The notes beneath the pieces are model-generated. The model saw only the letters and a list, made by a program, of their open reading frames with translations. It ran no database searches and was not told the DNA's origin. A program made the position numbers and the translations under genes. Of a stretch of 64,000 nucleotides of DNA, positions 57,283 to 64,000 are shown piece by piece (position 1 is the stretch's first letter; each line of letters begins with the position of its first letter). Source of the DNA: Polaromonas sp. (lineage in GTDB: Bacteria; Pseudomonadota; Gammaproteobacteria; Burkholderiales; Burkholderiaceae_C); NCBI GenBank assembly GCA_030655515.1, contig JAURVI010000035.1:1-64000 (forward strand), in the 5' to 3' direction.

Positions 57283-59957
57283 GTCAGCAAGGCGTCCAGT
57301 TGCTGGGATACGTCGAGGCCGTCGCGCTCTTTGACAATCTGGCCGAACAGGCAGCGGTTCCCGCTTTTTCGCGCCCACAACTCGCCAATCTGGCGCTTTT
57401 CGATTTCATACGGGTCATTGACCAGGTGTGCGCCCTTGTATTCGACCACCGCGATGCGCCCGTCCACCAGCTCGGCCACAAAGTCCGGGAAAAACCGGCC
57501 TTTCGATGTTGCCAGCGCAAAACCACAGGGCGCGGTGGTCAGGTTGCGAACCCAGCGCTTGACCTTGGCATGGTTGTCCAGCAACTGGGCACATAAAAAC
57601 TCTTCGCCGCCGTCCTTGAGGTCTGCCAGGACCGGGTAAAAGTGCTTGAGAAACTCCCAACGCCCACCGTAGCGTGATCCGACAGGAACCGGGTAGCGAT
57701 TCGCCTCAAACAGCAGGGGCCTGCTCCAGTCCGGTTCGATGTCCCAGGTTTCTTCAAGCACCAGTTGTCGGAATTGCGCCTTGGCCGCCTTGTCTTTCAG
57801 ATCGCCGACGCGTGCCTCGATGTCCTGCGCCAGCTGGAAGCGCACCTTGGCCAGCGTTACCAGCGGGATGCCCCGCTCATGCGTCAAGTGGCCGACAACG
57901 GCTGCGAAGTAACTGGTGCGTTGCCCCTGCGTGAACTCGGGCAGCTTCTGAAACAGGGACTGGTCCAGCCAGCGCACGAGGTCATCCGCCGTGATGGTGC
58001 TGGAGCCGTAGTCAAAAGCAATCTGGCTGGCGTCCGCCGCGCGCAATTGGACGCGGGCATCCTTCAGATAAATCTCAAAGGTGTTGGATTGCTCGACCAC
58101 CTGAAAACCCGGCAGTTGCACCGCCTCTGGCGTGAGCAGATCCAGCTCCACGGCGTCCAGCACCGCCTCGCGTTCCAGCGGCCAGAGCTGGCCCTGCGGC
58201 GTGCTGCGGTAGCCCAGCGTGGGAACCGGTGCAAACCGCTCGCCGCGTGATGCCGGGGCGCGTTGCGCGGCCACCAGTGCGTTGTGCCGCGCCACCTTGT
58301 CGCGTACCTGTTCCTGCTTTTTGGGGCCACGGACCTGCGCCATCAGCAGGGCTTCAACTTCCACGCCGATGTGCCCGGTCACCACCAGGGTCTGCTCCCC
58401 GGCAACCTTCACCACCTCAATACCTGGCGCCGCCTGCAATTCCGGTGGAACCGAGCCAGCTACGAAATTGGTAGCTACTGGCGCAGGTACGACGGGGGCT
58501 AAGGGTTGATTTTTATCAAAAAGCGGCAGTGCGGACTGCTGCACCACCATGGAGGCAACATCCAGCGCTTCAAACCCCATGTTGTTGATCAGCCGGTCCG
58601 CCAGCTCATGGGCGGCGGTCGAAAACTTGGCCTCGCACACGTGCGCATAGGCCCGGTTCAGTGCTTCGCGCCCGCGCCGGCTGGCGTAAGGCATGCGCAA
58701 CACGCGGCCCAGTAACTGTTCGACGGCCGTGGCGCTGGAAAGCTTCTGCAACGAGCAAAGCACGTAGGCGAACGGGCAATCCCAGCCTTCGCGCAGTGCC
58801 TGCACGGTGATCACGTAACGAACCGGGCAGTCGTGCGCGGCCAGGTCCAGGCCTTCCAGTTCGCGGGTGTCCCCGGTAGCCACCTTGATCTGCTCTTCGG
58901 GAATGTGCAACTCGTCCTGCAGGTGCTTTCGCAGCGCTTCGGGGGGCACTTCGTCGTTTTCGTTTTGCGCCTGAAACAGCACGATGGGACGCACATAGCC
59001 GTTACCTGCCGCTTCATCTTTCAGTGCCTCACCTTCCAGCGCGCGCTGGCTTTGCACGGCGGCAAACACAGCCTGCTGCCAGCCCTGCGGGTGCTCGGCC
59101 AGCGCAATCGGCAGCTTGATCATGCTTTCCGCCGCCAGCTCCTGGGCGCTCACGTGGTACAGCACATTGGTTTTGCTGGGGATGGGCGTGGCCGTCAGTT
59201 CCAGAATGGCGCTGGGGTTGAGGCGCTTGAGGGCCGTAAAGCTTTTGTCGGTTTTGGTGTTGTGGGCTTCATCGACGATCAGCAGCGGCTCGTGCAGCGC
59301 CAGCCAGTTGGTCAGGCTCCAGCGTGGCTGGCCGACAAAGCCGCGCAGCACACCCGTGCAGTCAGCCGCGGCCTCTTCAGCGGTCACGATGGCATCCGGC
59401 AAGTCGTGCAACACGCGCAGGCGCTGCGCTTCGCAGCCTTTGAAATGCCGCTCAAAACTTTCCGAAAAGCTGTACACATTGCGCTTGTCGGTGTCGTCAA
59501 TGCGAAAGCTCTGGATGGTGGCGACAACAACAACTGCTTGCTTGCCCCAGTCGGGCGGCGCAATGTTGGCCAGGTCTTCCAGCACGCAGACCCGCACGCC
59601 TGCGCCATAACTCGCCTCCAGCGCCTCGCGGTAGGGGTGGCCCGCCGTCTGCAGTGCCTTGAGTGTCTGGCTGCGGATCGTGTCGCTGGGCACCAGCCAT
59701 ACCGCTACGGGCGCATCGGTCGCACGCCATTCCCGCGCCAGCACATTCACAGCGTGCGCCGCCATCAGTGTTTTGCCGCCGCCCGTGGGAATGCGCAGGC
59801 AAATGCAGGGCACCTCGCCAAACGGGTCCGGGTTATAGGGCCGCCCCACCTGCTCGCCAAAAGCCAGTGCCGGGCCTTTGAACTGGGCCGAACGGGCAAA
59901 CGCCCGCAGCGCGTCCAGAGCGGCTTGTTGGTAGGACTTGAGGAGGAGGGTAGCCAT
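57279..59957 (-). CDS. Type III restriction enzyme Res-like helicase-nuclease
   Basis: 892 residues. SF2 helicase motifs are in order: Walker A '[15 protein letters not shown]' (about residue 57), DEAH in '[13 protein letters not shown]' (about 230), '[10 protein letters not shown]', and motif VI '[16 protein letters not shown]'. The C-terminal PD-(D/E)xK nuclease is '[20 protein letters not shown]' (about residue 830). Type III Res proteins translocate and cleave DNA with a Mod partner; a mod-like gene lies about 1.2 kb upstream, separated by DUF3800 and a control region. Base composition is lower in GC upstream of this gene. The ATG follows a short AT-rich leader. Confidence 0.88.
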   Translation of the reverse strand: MATLLLKSYQQAALDALRAFARSAQFKGPALAFGEQVGRPYNPDPFGEVPCICLRIPTGGGKTLMAAHAVNVLAREWRATDAPVAVWLVPSDTIRSQTLKALQTAGHPYREALEASYGAGVRVCVLEDLANIAPPDWGKQAVVVVATIQSFRIDDTDKRNVYSFSESFERHFKGCEAQRLRVLHDLPDAIVTAEEAAADCTGVLRGFVGQPRWSLTNWLALHEPLLIVDEAHNTKTDKSFTALKRLNPSAILELTATPIPSKTNVLYHVSAQELAAESMIKLPIALAEHPQGWQQAVFAAVQSQRALEGEALKDEAAGNGYVRPIVLFQAQNENDEVPPEALRKHLQDELHIPEEQIKVATGDTRELEGLDLAAHDCPVRYVITVQALREGWDCPFAYVLCSLQKLSSATAVEQLLGRVLRMPYASRRGREALNRAYAHVCEAKFSTAAHELADRLINNMGFEALDVASMVVQQSALPLFDKNQPLAPVVPAPVATNFVAGSVPPELQAAPGIEVVKVAGEQTLVVTGHIGVEVEALLMAQVRGPKKQEQVRDKVARHNALVAAQRAPASRGERFAPVPTLGYRSTPQGQLWPLEREAVLDAVELDLLTPEAVQLPGFQVVEQSNTFEIYLKDARVQLRAADASQIAFDYGSSTITADDLVRWLDQSLFQKLPEFTQGQRTSYFAAVVGHLTHERGIPLVTLAKVRFQLAQDIEARVGDLKDKAAKAQFRQLVLEETWDIEPDWSRPLLFEANRYPVPVGSRYGGRWEFLKHFYPVLADLKDGGEEFLCAQLLDNHAKVKRWVRNLTTAPCGFALATSKGRFFPDFVAELVDGRIAVVEYKGAHLVNDPYEIEKRQIGELWARKSGNRCLFGQIVKERDGLDVSQQLDALLT

Positions 59958-60055
59958 CAGTTCTGTGGAATAGTTTTTTACGGATTAATTTGGGCGCATC
60001 TAAAACACATTAAGTGCTTGATTTAATTGAATATTTTTTGATTTTCTAAGATATT

Positions 60056-60098
60056 TTTTCGGATAGTTCGGATTAAGTTGTCGGCATCTATCCGAAAA
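60056..60098. repeat. Perfect 11-bp inverted repeat, 21-bp spacer
   Basis: TTTTCGGATAG (60056-60066) and CTATCCGAAAA (60088-60098). Its arms contain copies of the 9-mer repeated upstream of res, suggesting an operator. Confidence 0.75.
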
Positions 60099-60161
60099 CT
60101 CAGTGCTCACAACTTCCCGTCGCGTACCTCGGCCATTTCGCCCGCCACTTATACATACTTA

Positions 60162-60190
60162 TTGACAGGGTTATCCACAGACTTTAGACT
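60162..60190 (+). promoter_or_regulatory. Sigma-70 promoter with DnaA box in spacer
   Basis: TTGACA (60162-60167), 17-bp spacer, TAGACT (60185-60190). The spacer holds TTATCCACA (60171-60179), an exact consensus DnaA box. It faces right, away from res and toward the end of DUF3800. Confidence 0.6.
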
Positions 60191-60196
60191 AGCCAG

Positions 60197-60325
60197 CGTG
60201 GGGACAAAATTCGGCTCCACGCCGTGTGAATGCAAAGCCAAGGGGAAACCCAGCCGCGCAATCCTATATCCCCACCCTCTCTTCACGAAGCCGCTCCTCC
60301 TAATTCAGGCAGCGGCTTTTTCTTT
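60197..60325 (+). ncRNA. Predicted small RNA opposite to the restriction cassette
   Basis: The RNA is predicted from the 60162-60190 promoter to the terminator at 60288-60325, about 125-130 nt, with no convincing ORF. Its 5' end can fold as GCGTGGGG (60196-60203) with CTCCACGC (60215-60222). Its 3' third is antisense to the last 40 bp of the DUF3800 gene. No match to a known RNA family is recognised. Support is the promoter-hairpin-terminator order only. Confidence 0.4.
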
Positions 60326-61110
60326 GTGTAGTAGGTTCCGTAGGCGGCGCTGGCTTTGTCGTCTACCGCGTGAATCAAGCCTACCTTGTTCCACAGCATC
60401 TCGATAAAGCGGCTCTCTTGGCGGCTGTAATACCGATGCAGTGCCCAGAGCATGTAGTCCGCAGCTTGCAGGCAAGGTTCCTTGCGTGGGCTGCTGGGTA
60501 GCAGCTCAATCTGCGTCGTGACTGTTTTGCCCCATTTTTGCTCAAAGCGTGTACGTGCTAAACCCAGCGCATTTTCAAACGCCCGTGTTCTGTCCGCCGT
60601 GCCGCGCACTCCGTAGCTGATACAGCAAGCTTCATACGAATGCAGGCGATCTTTGAACAGGCGCGCGACGGTTTGGTCATAGAGTTCGTCGGGCCGGTAG
60701 CGGTAGTTCGCATCACGTCCGTTGCGCTCCTGGACATATGCCAACACGTAACGCATATCGCGCACGACGGCATAAAACTTTACGTCGTGTTGAGCCAATA
60801 CCTTGAACACCTCGCGGCGCACTTCCGGGACGTCGTCTTTGGCATGGAACATCAGCGCGGTTTTGTTGCGCTCGGGCTGCATGGATGCAACGTTTTTGAA
60901 GTATGGGTCCTTCAGCAGGTCCTGCCGGAGGGTTTCCAGCTCCTGAGCCAGCTTTTTCGGCTGCGCTACCTGCAGCAAACCCAGCATGAAGTGGCTGCGC
61001 CCTTCTGGCTGACCCAGCAGAACACGACCTTGCGATCCGAACAGCACGCCGTCGCCTGACTCATCCACAAAGTAGTGGATGGATTCGGCCGATTTTTTTT
61101 CTGCTTTCAC
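60283..61110 (-). CDS. DUF3800 domain protein
   Basis: 275 residues. The DUF3800 ends are visible: N-terminal 'IHYFVDESGDGVLF' (Asp/Glu/Ser cluster) and C-terminal 'EPCLQAADYMLWALHRYYSR' (Gln, Asp). The family is predicted to have an RNase H-like fold; no activity is established. The gene starts 14 bp after mod, so it is probably co-transcribed and part of the restriction cassette, where DUF3800 genes are often found near defence genes. Its 3' end overlaps the terminator of the predicted small RNA. Confidence 0.85.
   Translation of the reverse strand: MKAEKKSAESIHYFVDESGDGVLFGSQGRVLLGQPEGRSHFMLGLLQVAQPKKLAQELETLRQDLLKDPYFKNVASMQPERNKTALMFHAKDDVPEVRREVFKVLAQHDVKFYAVVRDMRYVLAYVQERNGRDANYRYRPDELYDQTVARLFKDRLHSYEACCISYGVRGTADRTRAFENALGLARTRFEQKWGKTVTTQIELLPSSPRKEPCLQAADYMLWALHRYYSRQESRFIEMLWNKVGLIHAVDDKASAAYGTYYTKKKPLPELGGAAS
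60288..60325 (+). terminator. Rho-independent terminator (plus strand)
   Basis: AAGCCGCT (60288-60295), 15-nt loop, AGCGGCTT (60311-60318), then a T-rich tail TTTCTTT. On the minus strand no T-run follows, so it serves plus-strand transcripts. It lies inside the 3' end of the DUF3800 coding region. Confidence 0.65.
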
Positions 61111-61124
61111 GCGTCAAATGCGGA

Positions 61125-62840
61125 CTACCGCGCCCTCACGTCATACGGGATGTGCTTGAAGGTCACATTTGCCTGCTGCAGGCGTTCTTCCCCCAGGCGG
61201 CAAGCCTCGCCATACACAAGCAGGGGCGCAGCGGGTTCAGGGGTGGTGGCGTGCAGTGCCAGAAGAGCGCCGAGCACCGCCTGTGTCAGCACGTTGCCGC
61301 CGGCGGGGCGCTTGTCTTTCAGAATGCCGTTGAACAGCAGATAACAGGCGAAGGCAGGCGTTTTTATGAACGAAATCAGCTCCTCGCCCTTGTCTGACGG
61401 TCGCGACCAGCTATCAACTTTATAGTGAATTCCAAGGTACGGTGTACCCGGCCGCGTGTGGCTGGCGTCCAGCGCGGTGCCGGTTTCCTGCTGCCAGATG
61501 AAGGCGGCCAGCGTGGCAAAACGCACGTCGGGGTGAATGCGGCCTTTCTCGTCAAACACCGGCGCGCCCAGCTTCATGAAACGAAAGCCGCCGCCGCCTT
61601 GCCAGCCCACAGCCTTGCTGATGCCGCCCTGTTCGCCATCAACGACTTTCTGCAGGCGCGGCAGGCAGTGCGTGGCCGCGTGTTCACCCATTTCGATGCC
61701 TATCCAGCGGCGGCCCATTTTGTGGGCGACGGCGGCGGTGGTGCCTGAGCCGAGGAAGGAGTCGAGGACGAAGTCGTTGGGATTGGTGGCGATGTGGAGG
61801 ATGCGCTCTATTAATCTTTCAGGCTTTGGACTTGCGAAGGCATCAACTTTGCCAAAAAGCGCATGGATTTCTTTTTTTGCCTCATCGGTGTGACCCACTT
61901 CATCGGATGGCCACCACGTCCATGGTGCAATCCCCGGAACCTCAGATAAATACCTAATGATGTTTGGTTGGGCATCACCATTCTTGCCGAAGTAAATGCG
62001 GCCTTCGACTAACAATCTCTGATACGTCGCTTGCGCTAGACCCCAGCAACGTCCTTCCGGTGGCCGAAATGTTTTGCCGCTTGGCGTGACAACTTCATAA
62101 AACTGCTCGGCTGTCGCGTGGCCCTCTTGTGCAGTCATCGGCACAGGTCGCCATCGCCCTTTGGGGTCATTGTTTGGGTTTCTGTAAACCTTGGCTTGTT
62201 CTTCAGTTAGGGGCACAAGGTTGCGCTGCAATTTGAACTTCTCGGGACTTAGCGCGTAAATGTGAATGTAGTCATGAACATCGCCAATTGCCTCGCGGTT
62301 CTCGCGGGAATATCTTTTCTGCCAAATGGCGCTAGCCACAAAATTCCCCCGCCCAAACACCTCATCCATCAGCACCTTGAGGTAGTGGCCCTCGTTGTCG
62401 TCAATCGTGACCCAGATCGAACCGTCCTCGCGCAGCAGCTCGCGCAAGAGCTGCAGGCGCGGCAGCATCATGCTCAGCCATTGGGCGTGTTCGAGGTTGT
62501 CGTCGTAATGCTCGAACGCGCTTTTGGTGTTGTAGGGCGGATCAATGAAGATGCATTTGACGTGGCCCCGGTAAAAGGGCAACAGGGCCTTGAGGGCTTC
62601 AAGGTTGTCGCCCTGGATCAGCAGGTTGTCGGTGATGTCTTTGCGCGCCGGGCTACCGGCCGGATCGGGCTGGGCTTCGACAAGCTCGGCCTGAACGGGA
62701 GCAGCTTGTGCGGGCGCAGCCGCAGGCGCTCCAGATTTTGCAGTCGGCGTATGTACTGAAACTTCTTGCAGCAGTCGGTAGGGCACACGTGCTGACGTGG
62801 TGAAGGCCTGGGCGCGGTTGAGCCAGTCGAGGGTGGGCAT
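61125..62840 (-). CDS. Type III restriction-modification DNA methyltransferase (Mod-like), beta class
   Basis: 571 residues. The catalytic motif IV 'FIDPPYNTKSAFEHYDDNLE' (DPPY from D100) precedes the SAM-binding motif 'VLDSFLGSGTTAAVAHKMG' (about residue 370), the order of beta-class N6-adenine/N4-cytosine methyltransferases such as type III Mod. The N terminus contains a Pro/Ala linker (residues 33-67) that includes a repeat-derived stretch. It starts 9 bp after the HigA/ImmA gene. The recognition site is unknown. Confidence 0.9.
   Translation of the reverse strand: MPTLDWLNRAQAFTTSARVPYRLLQEVSVHTPTAKSGAPAAAPAQAAPVQAELVEAQPDPAGSPARKDITDNLLIQGDNLEALKALLPFYRGHVKCIFIDPPYNTKSAFEHYDDNLEHAQWLSMMLPRLQLLRELLREDGSIWVTIDDNEGHYLKVLMDEVFGRGNFVASAIWQKRYSRENREAIGDVHDYIHIYALSPEKFKLQRNLVPLTEEQAKVYRNPNNDPKGRWRPVPMTAQEGHATAEQFYEVVTPSGKTFRPPEGRCWGLAQATYQRLLVEGRIYFGKNGDAQPNIIRYLSEVPGIAPWTWWPSDEVGHTDEAKKEIHALFGKVDAFASPKPERLIERILHIATNPNDFVLDSFLGSGTTAAVAHKMGRRWIGIEMGEHAATHCLPRLQKVVDGEQGGISKAVGWQGGGGFRFMKLGAPVFDEKGRIHPDVRFATLAAFIWQQETGTALDASHTRPGTPYLGIHYKVDSWSRPSDKGEELISFIKTPAFACYLLFNGILKDKRPAGGNVLTQAVLGALLALHATTPEPAAPLLVYGEACRLGEERLQQANVTFKHIPYDVRAR
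62675..62698. repeat. REP-like palindromic repeat read in frame inside mod
   Basis: The sequence CTTCGACAAGCTCGGCCTGA then ACGG closely resembles the TTCGACA...GAACGG palindromic repeats scattered through many Comamonadaceae genomes. In mod (minus strand) it codes the linker residues 'PVQAELVEA' at about 48-56. Confidence 0.5.
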
Positions 62841-62849
62841 GTGGCGTGC

Positions 62850-63959
62850 TTACTTTGCGGCGATTTGGTAGCGGTCTTTTAGCTTGACCAGCGGGCTGGC
62901 ATAAGGGACCAGTCCCATGTGTTGCAAACAGCCGACCACAATCCCCGGGTGAATATCAATTTCCTTTGCAAACGCTTCTACCCCTGCAAGAGAGAGGTCA
63001 ATCTGGCCAATCCGCTGGCGGTCTACTGGAGCAATCAAGACATCGGCAGCGAACTGGTTGGCCTCTTTTTCTTCTTTGCTCTCCACTTCGGCGCCGGAGC
63101 TGGCGTCATCCAGAAAAACGGCTCGCTTGGGATGCTTGAGGATGTGAGCAACTTCGTGAAAAAAGCTAAACCAGAAAACGTCACTCCACTTTCCTAGCAG
63201 GGAAAGCTGGATCAATGGGCGTTCACCCAGCCACCTTGCCACCCCGCTGACATGTGTTCCAGAAAAATGTGGGACGAAAAGCAAAACTACGCCGGCTTGC
63301 CCGCAAAGGGTTTTTAAACCAGCTCCAATTTCTGCGGCGGGTTGTGTACTGAGCTTACGCATCAGCACTATGTTTGCGTTTAAGGTTTCGGCGTTGTAGC
63401 CAGGAAGATCCGCAGACGAAGCCGCTATCTCCCCGAGCCGTAGCCATGCCGTAATGGCGGCGTTGTCGGTTTGCTTGGCGGGATTAGCTCTTCGGAACGC
63501 AGCCTGTACTCTGCCATATTGAACCTCCCATCCTTCGGGAGAGGCGACGCCGAAAAACTTGAGAACCGGGTCAATCAGCGAGGCCTTGAAGGCAGGCGTC
63601 AGGCGCCCTTTCGGAAGATATCCGGTTTCCTGAAGCTGTTTGAGTGGTAGTTTGTCCAGCCACTCCAGTCGGCCTTCTGCACGGCCGGCGTCGCGTTGGC
63701 GAGCAAGGAATTCGCGATAGCGCGCTTCTCGCGCGAGCCAAAAATGTGCTGGCGTGCCCAGAACGCGTTCCAGTTCAAGTGCGGTGTCTTCCGTGATCTC
63801 CTTGGCACCGAGCACCATTTCATTGATGGCGTTGATAGGCCGGCCCATCCGGCGGGCGAGTTCGGCCTGTGCAATGCCGCGCTCTTCAATCAGCTCGGCC
63901 AAGGTGTCGCCTGGCGGCGAAACCTCTGCAGGGCGGTAGCTTAAGTTTTGTTCAGTCAT
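62850..63959 (-). CDS. HigA-type antitoxin fused to ImmA/IrrE metallopeptidase domain
   Basis: About 369 residues. An N-terminal XRE-type helix-turn-helix ('TLAELIEERGIAQAELARRM', then 'AINEMVLGAKEITEDTALEL') is followed by an ImmA/IrrE (DUF955) zinc-peptidase domain with 'FFHEVAHILKHPKR' (HExxH) and 'EKEANQFAADVLI'. Such fusions act as antitoxins or phage/SOS-type repressor proteases. The ATG overlaps the tail of the upstream toxin-like gene by 8 bp. It lies 9 bp before mod, so it probably controls the whole cassette. Confidence 0.88.
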   Translation of the reverse strand: MTEQNLSYRPAEVSPPGDTLAELIEERGIAQAELARRMGRPINAINEMVLGAKEITEDTALELERVLGTPAHFWLAREARYREFLARQRDAGRAEGRLEWLDKLPLKQLQETGYLPKGRLTPAFKASLIDPVLKFFGVASPEGWEVQYGRVQAAFRRANPAKQTDNAAITAWLRLGEIAASSADLPGYNAETLNANIVLMRKLSTQPAAEIGAGLKTLCGQAGVVLLFVPHFSGTHVSGVARWLGERPLIQLSLLGKWSDVFWFSFFHEVAHILKHPKRAVFLDDASSGAEVESKEEKEANQFAADVLIAPVDRQRIGQIDLSLAGVEAFAKEIDIHPGIVVGCLQHMGLVPYASPLVKLKDRYQIAAK

Positions 63960-64000
63960 GGTAGTCCACCACTTCAACGATATAGAGGCTGTCGATGGCG
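63952..64000 (-). CDS. HigB/RelE-type toxin, C-terminal end only
   Basis: The 15 codons before the TGA at 63952 read 'AIDSLYIVEVVDYHD', the typical C terminus of HigB-family (ParE/RelE fold) toxins. The gene starts beyond the right edge. It overlaps the HigA/ImmA start, as usual for higBA pairs. Only 15 residues are visible. Confidence 0.6.
   Translation of the reverse strand, partial: AIDSLYIVEVVDYHD

Larger units (their letters stand above)
59958..60282. promoter_or_regulatory. AT-rich control region between DUF3800 and res
   Basis: 325 bp with low GC (especially 59970-60100) compared with the rest of the window. It contains four copies of a TTCGGATwA-type 9-mer, a perfect 11-bp inverted repeat TTTTCGGATAG/CTATCCGAAAA (60056-60098), and a plus-strand sigma-70 promoter with a DnaA box. 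The res promoter must lie in the left part, but I cannot assign its hexamers. Confidence 0.6.

Overview
The window is a GC-rich chromosomal segment from a betaproteobacterium, most likely Comamonadaceae (Polaromonas/Rhodoferax/Variovorax type). I base this on gene order and protein features: def-fmt divergent from LysM-dprA-smg, separate hldC, a split metH behind an S-adenosylhomocysteine (SAH) riboswitch, class II fba next to pgk-pyk, and a TorF-type porin in front of glnK-amtB. No species can be named from the sequence alone. No rRNA, tRNA, CRISPR array or prophage was seen.

Layout. 1-500: wreck of an IS3-family transposase. 500-4.6 kb: pglL-like oligosaccharyltransferase, moaC, a BepA-like M48 protease and a small holin-fold membrane protein. 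4.6-5.3 kb: degenerate stretch with a terC fragment, a hairpin and a heptamer repeat. 5.3-12.5 kb: DUF3717/DUF1289 protein, purB, a glutathione transferase, a diiron ferritin-like protein, hldC and glnE. 12.5-21.6 kb: yhdP, a nitrilase-family amidase coupled to a sensor kinase/FixJ-type regulator pair, a tiny membrane protein and mltA. 21.6-29.5 kb: an Lrp regulator divergent from a fused indolepyruvate ferredoxin oxidoreductase, then yajC-secD-secF. 29.5-37.7 kb: DUF1631, smg, dprA, LysM protein, def, fmt and azlCD (azlC frameshifted). 37.7-46.3 kb: pgk, pyk, fba, a vapBC module joined to purC, and the SAH riboswitch with metH. 46.5-51.9 kb: glycine-zipper protein, comM, and a nitrogen-controlled torF-like/glnK/amtB operon with a sigma-54 promoter and a strong terminator. 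52.1-57.3 kb: SMP-30 family protein, glcEF, lipA and lipB.

57.3-64.0 kb is a defence cassette, all on the minus strand. It holds the tail of a HigB-like toxin, a HigA/ImmA-type regulator with an HExxH site, a beta-class DNA methyltransferase (Mod), a DUF3800 protein and a type III-like Res helicase-nuclease. Between DUF3800 and res lies an AT-rich 325-bp control region. It carries four copies of a 9-bp element, a well-spaced sigma-70 promoter with a consensus DnaA box in its spacer, and a rho-independent terminator facing the same way. Together these predict a roughly 125-nt RNA running opposite to the cassette. With the toxin/ImmA genes, this is the least ordinary part of the window.

Other points to check: a 53-codon leader ORF that duplicates the first 19 codons of the indolepyruvate oxidoreductase and overlaps its start; a visible on-switch pairing in the metH riboswitch; NtrC-like sites in front of the glnK-amtB operon; and a palindromic repeat read in frame inside mod.
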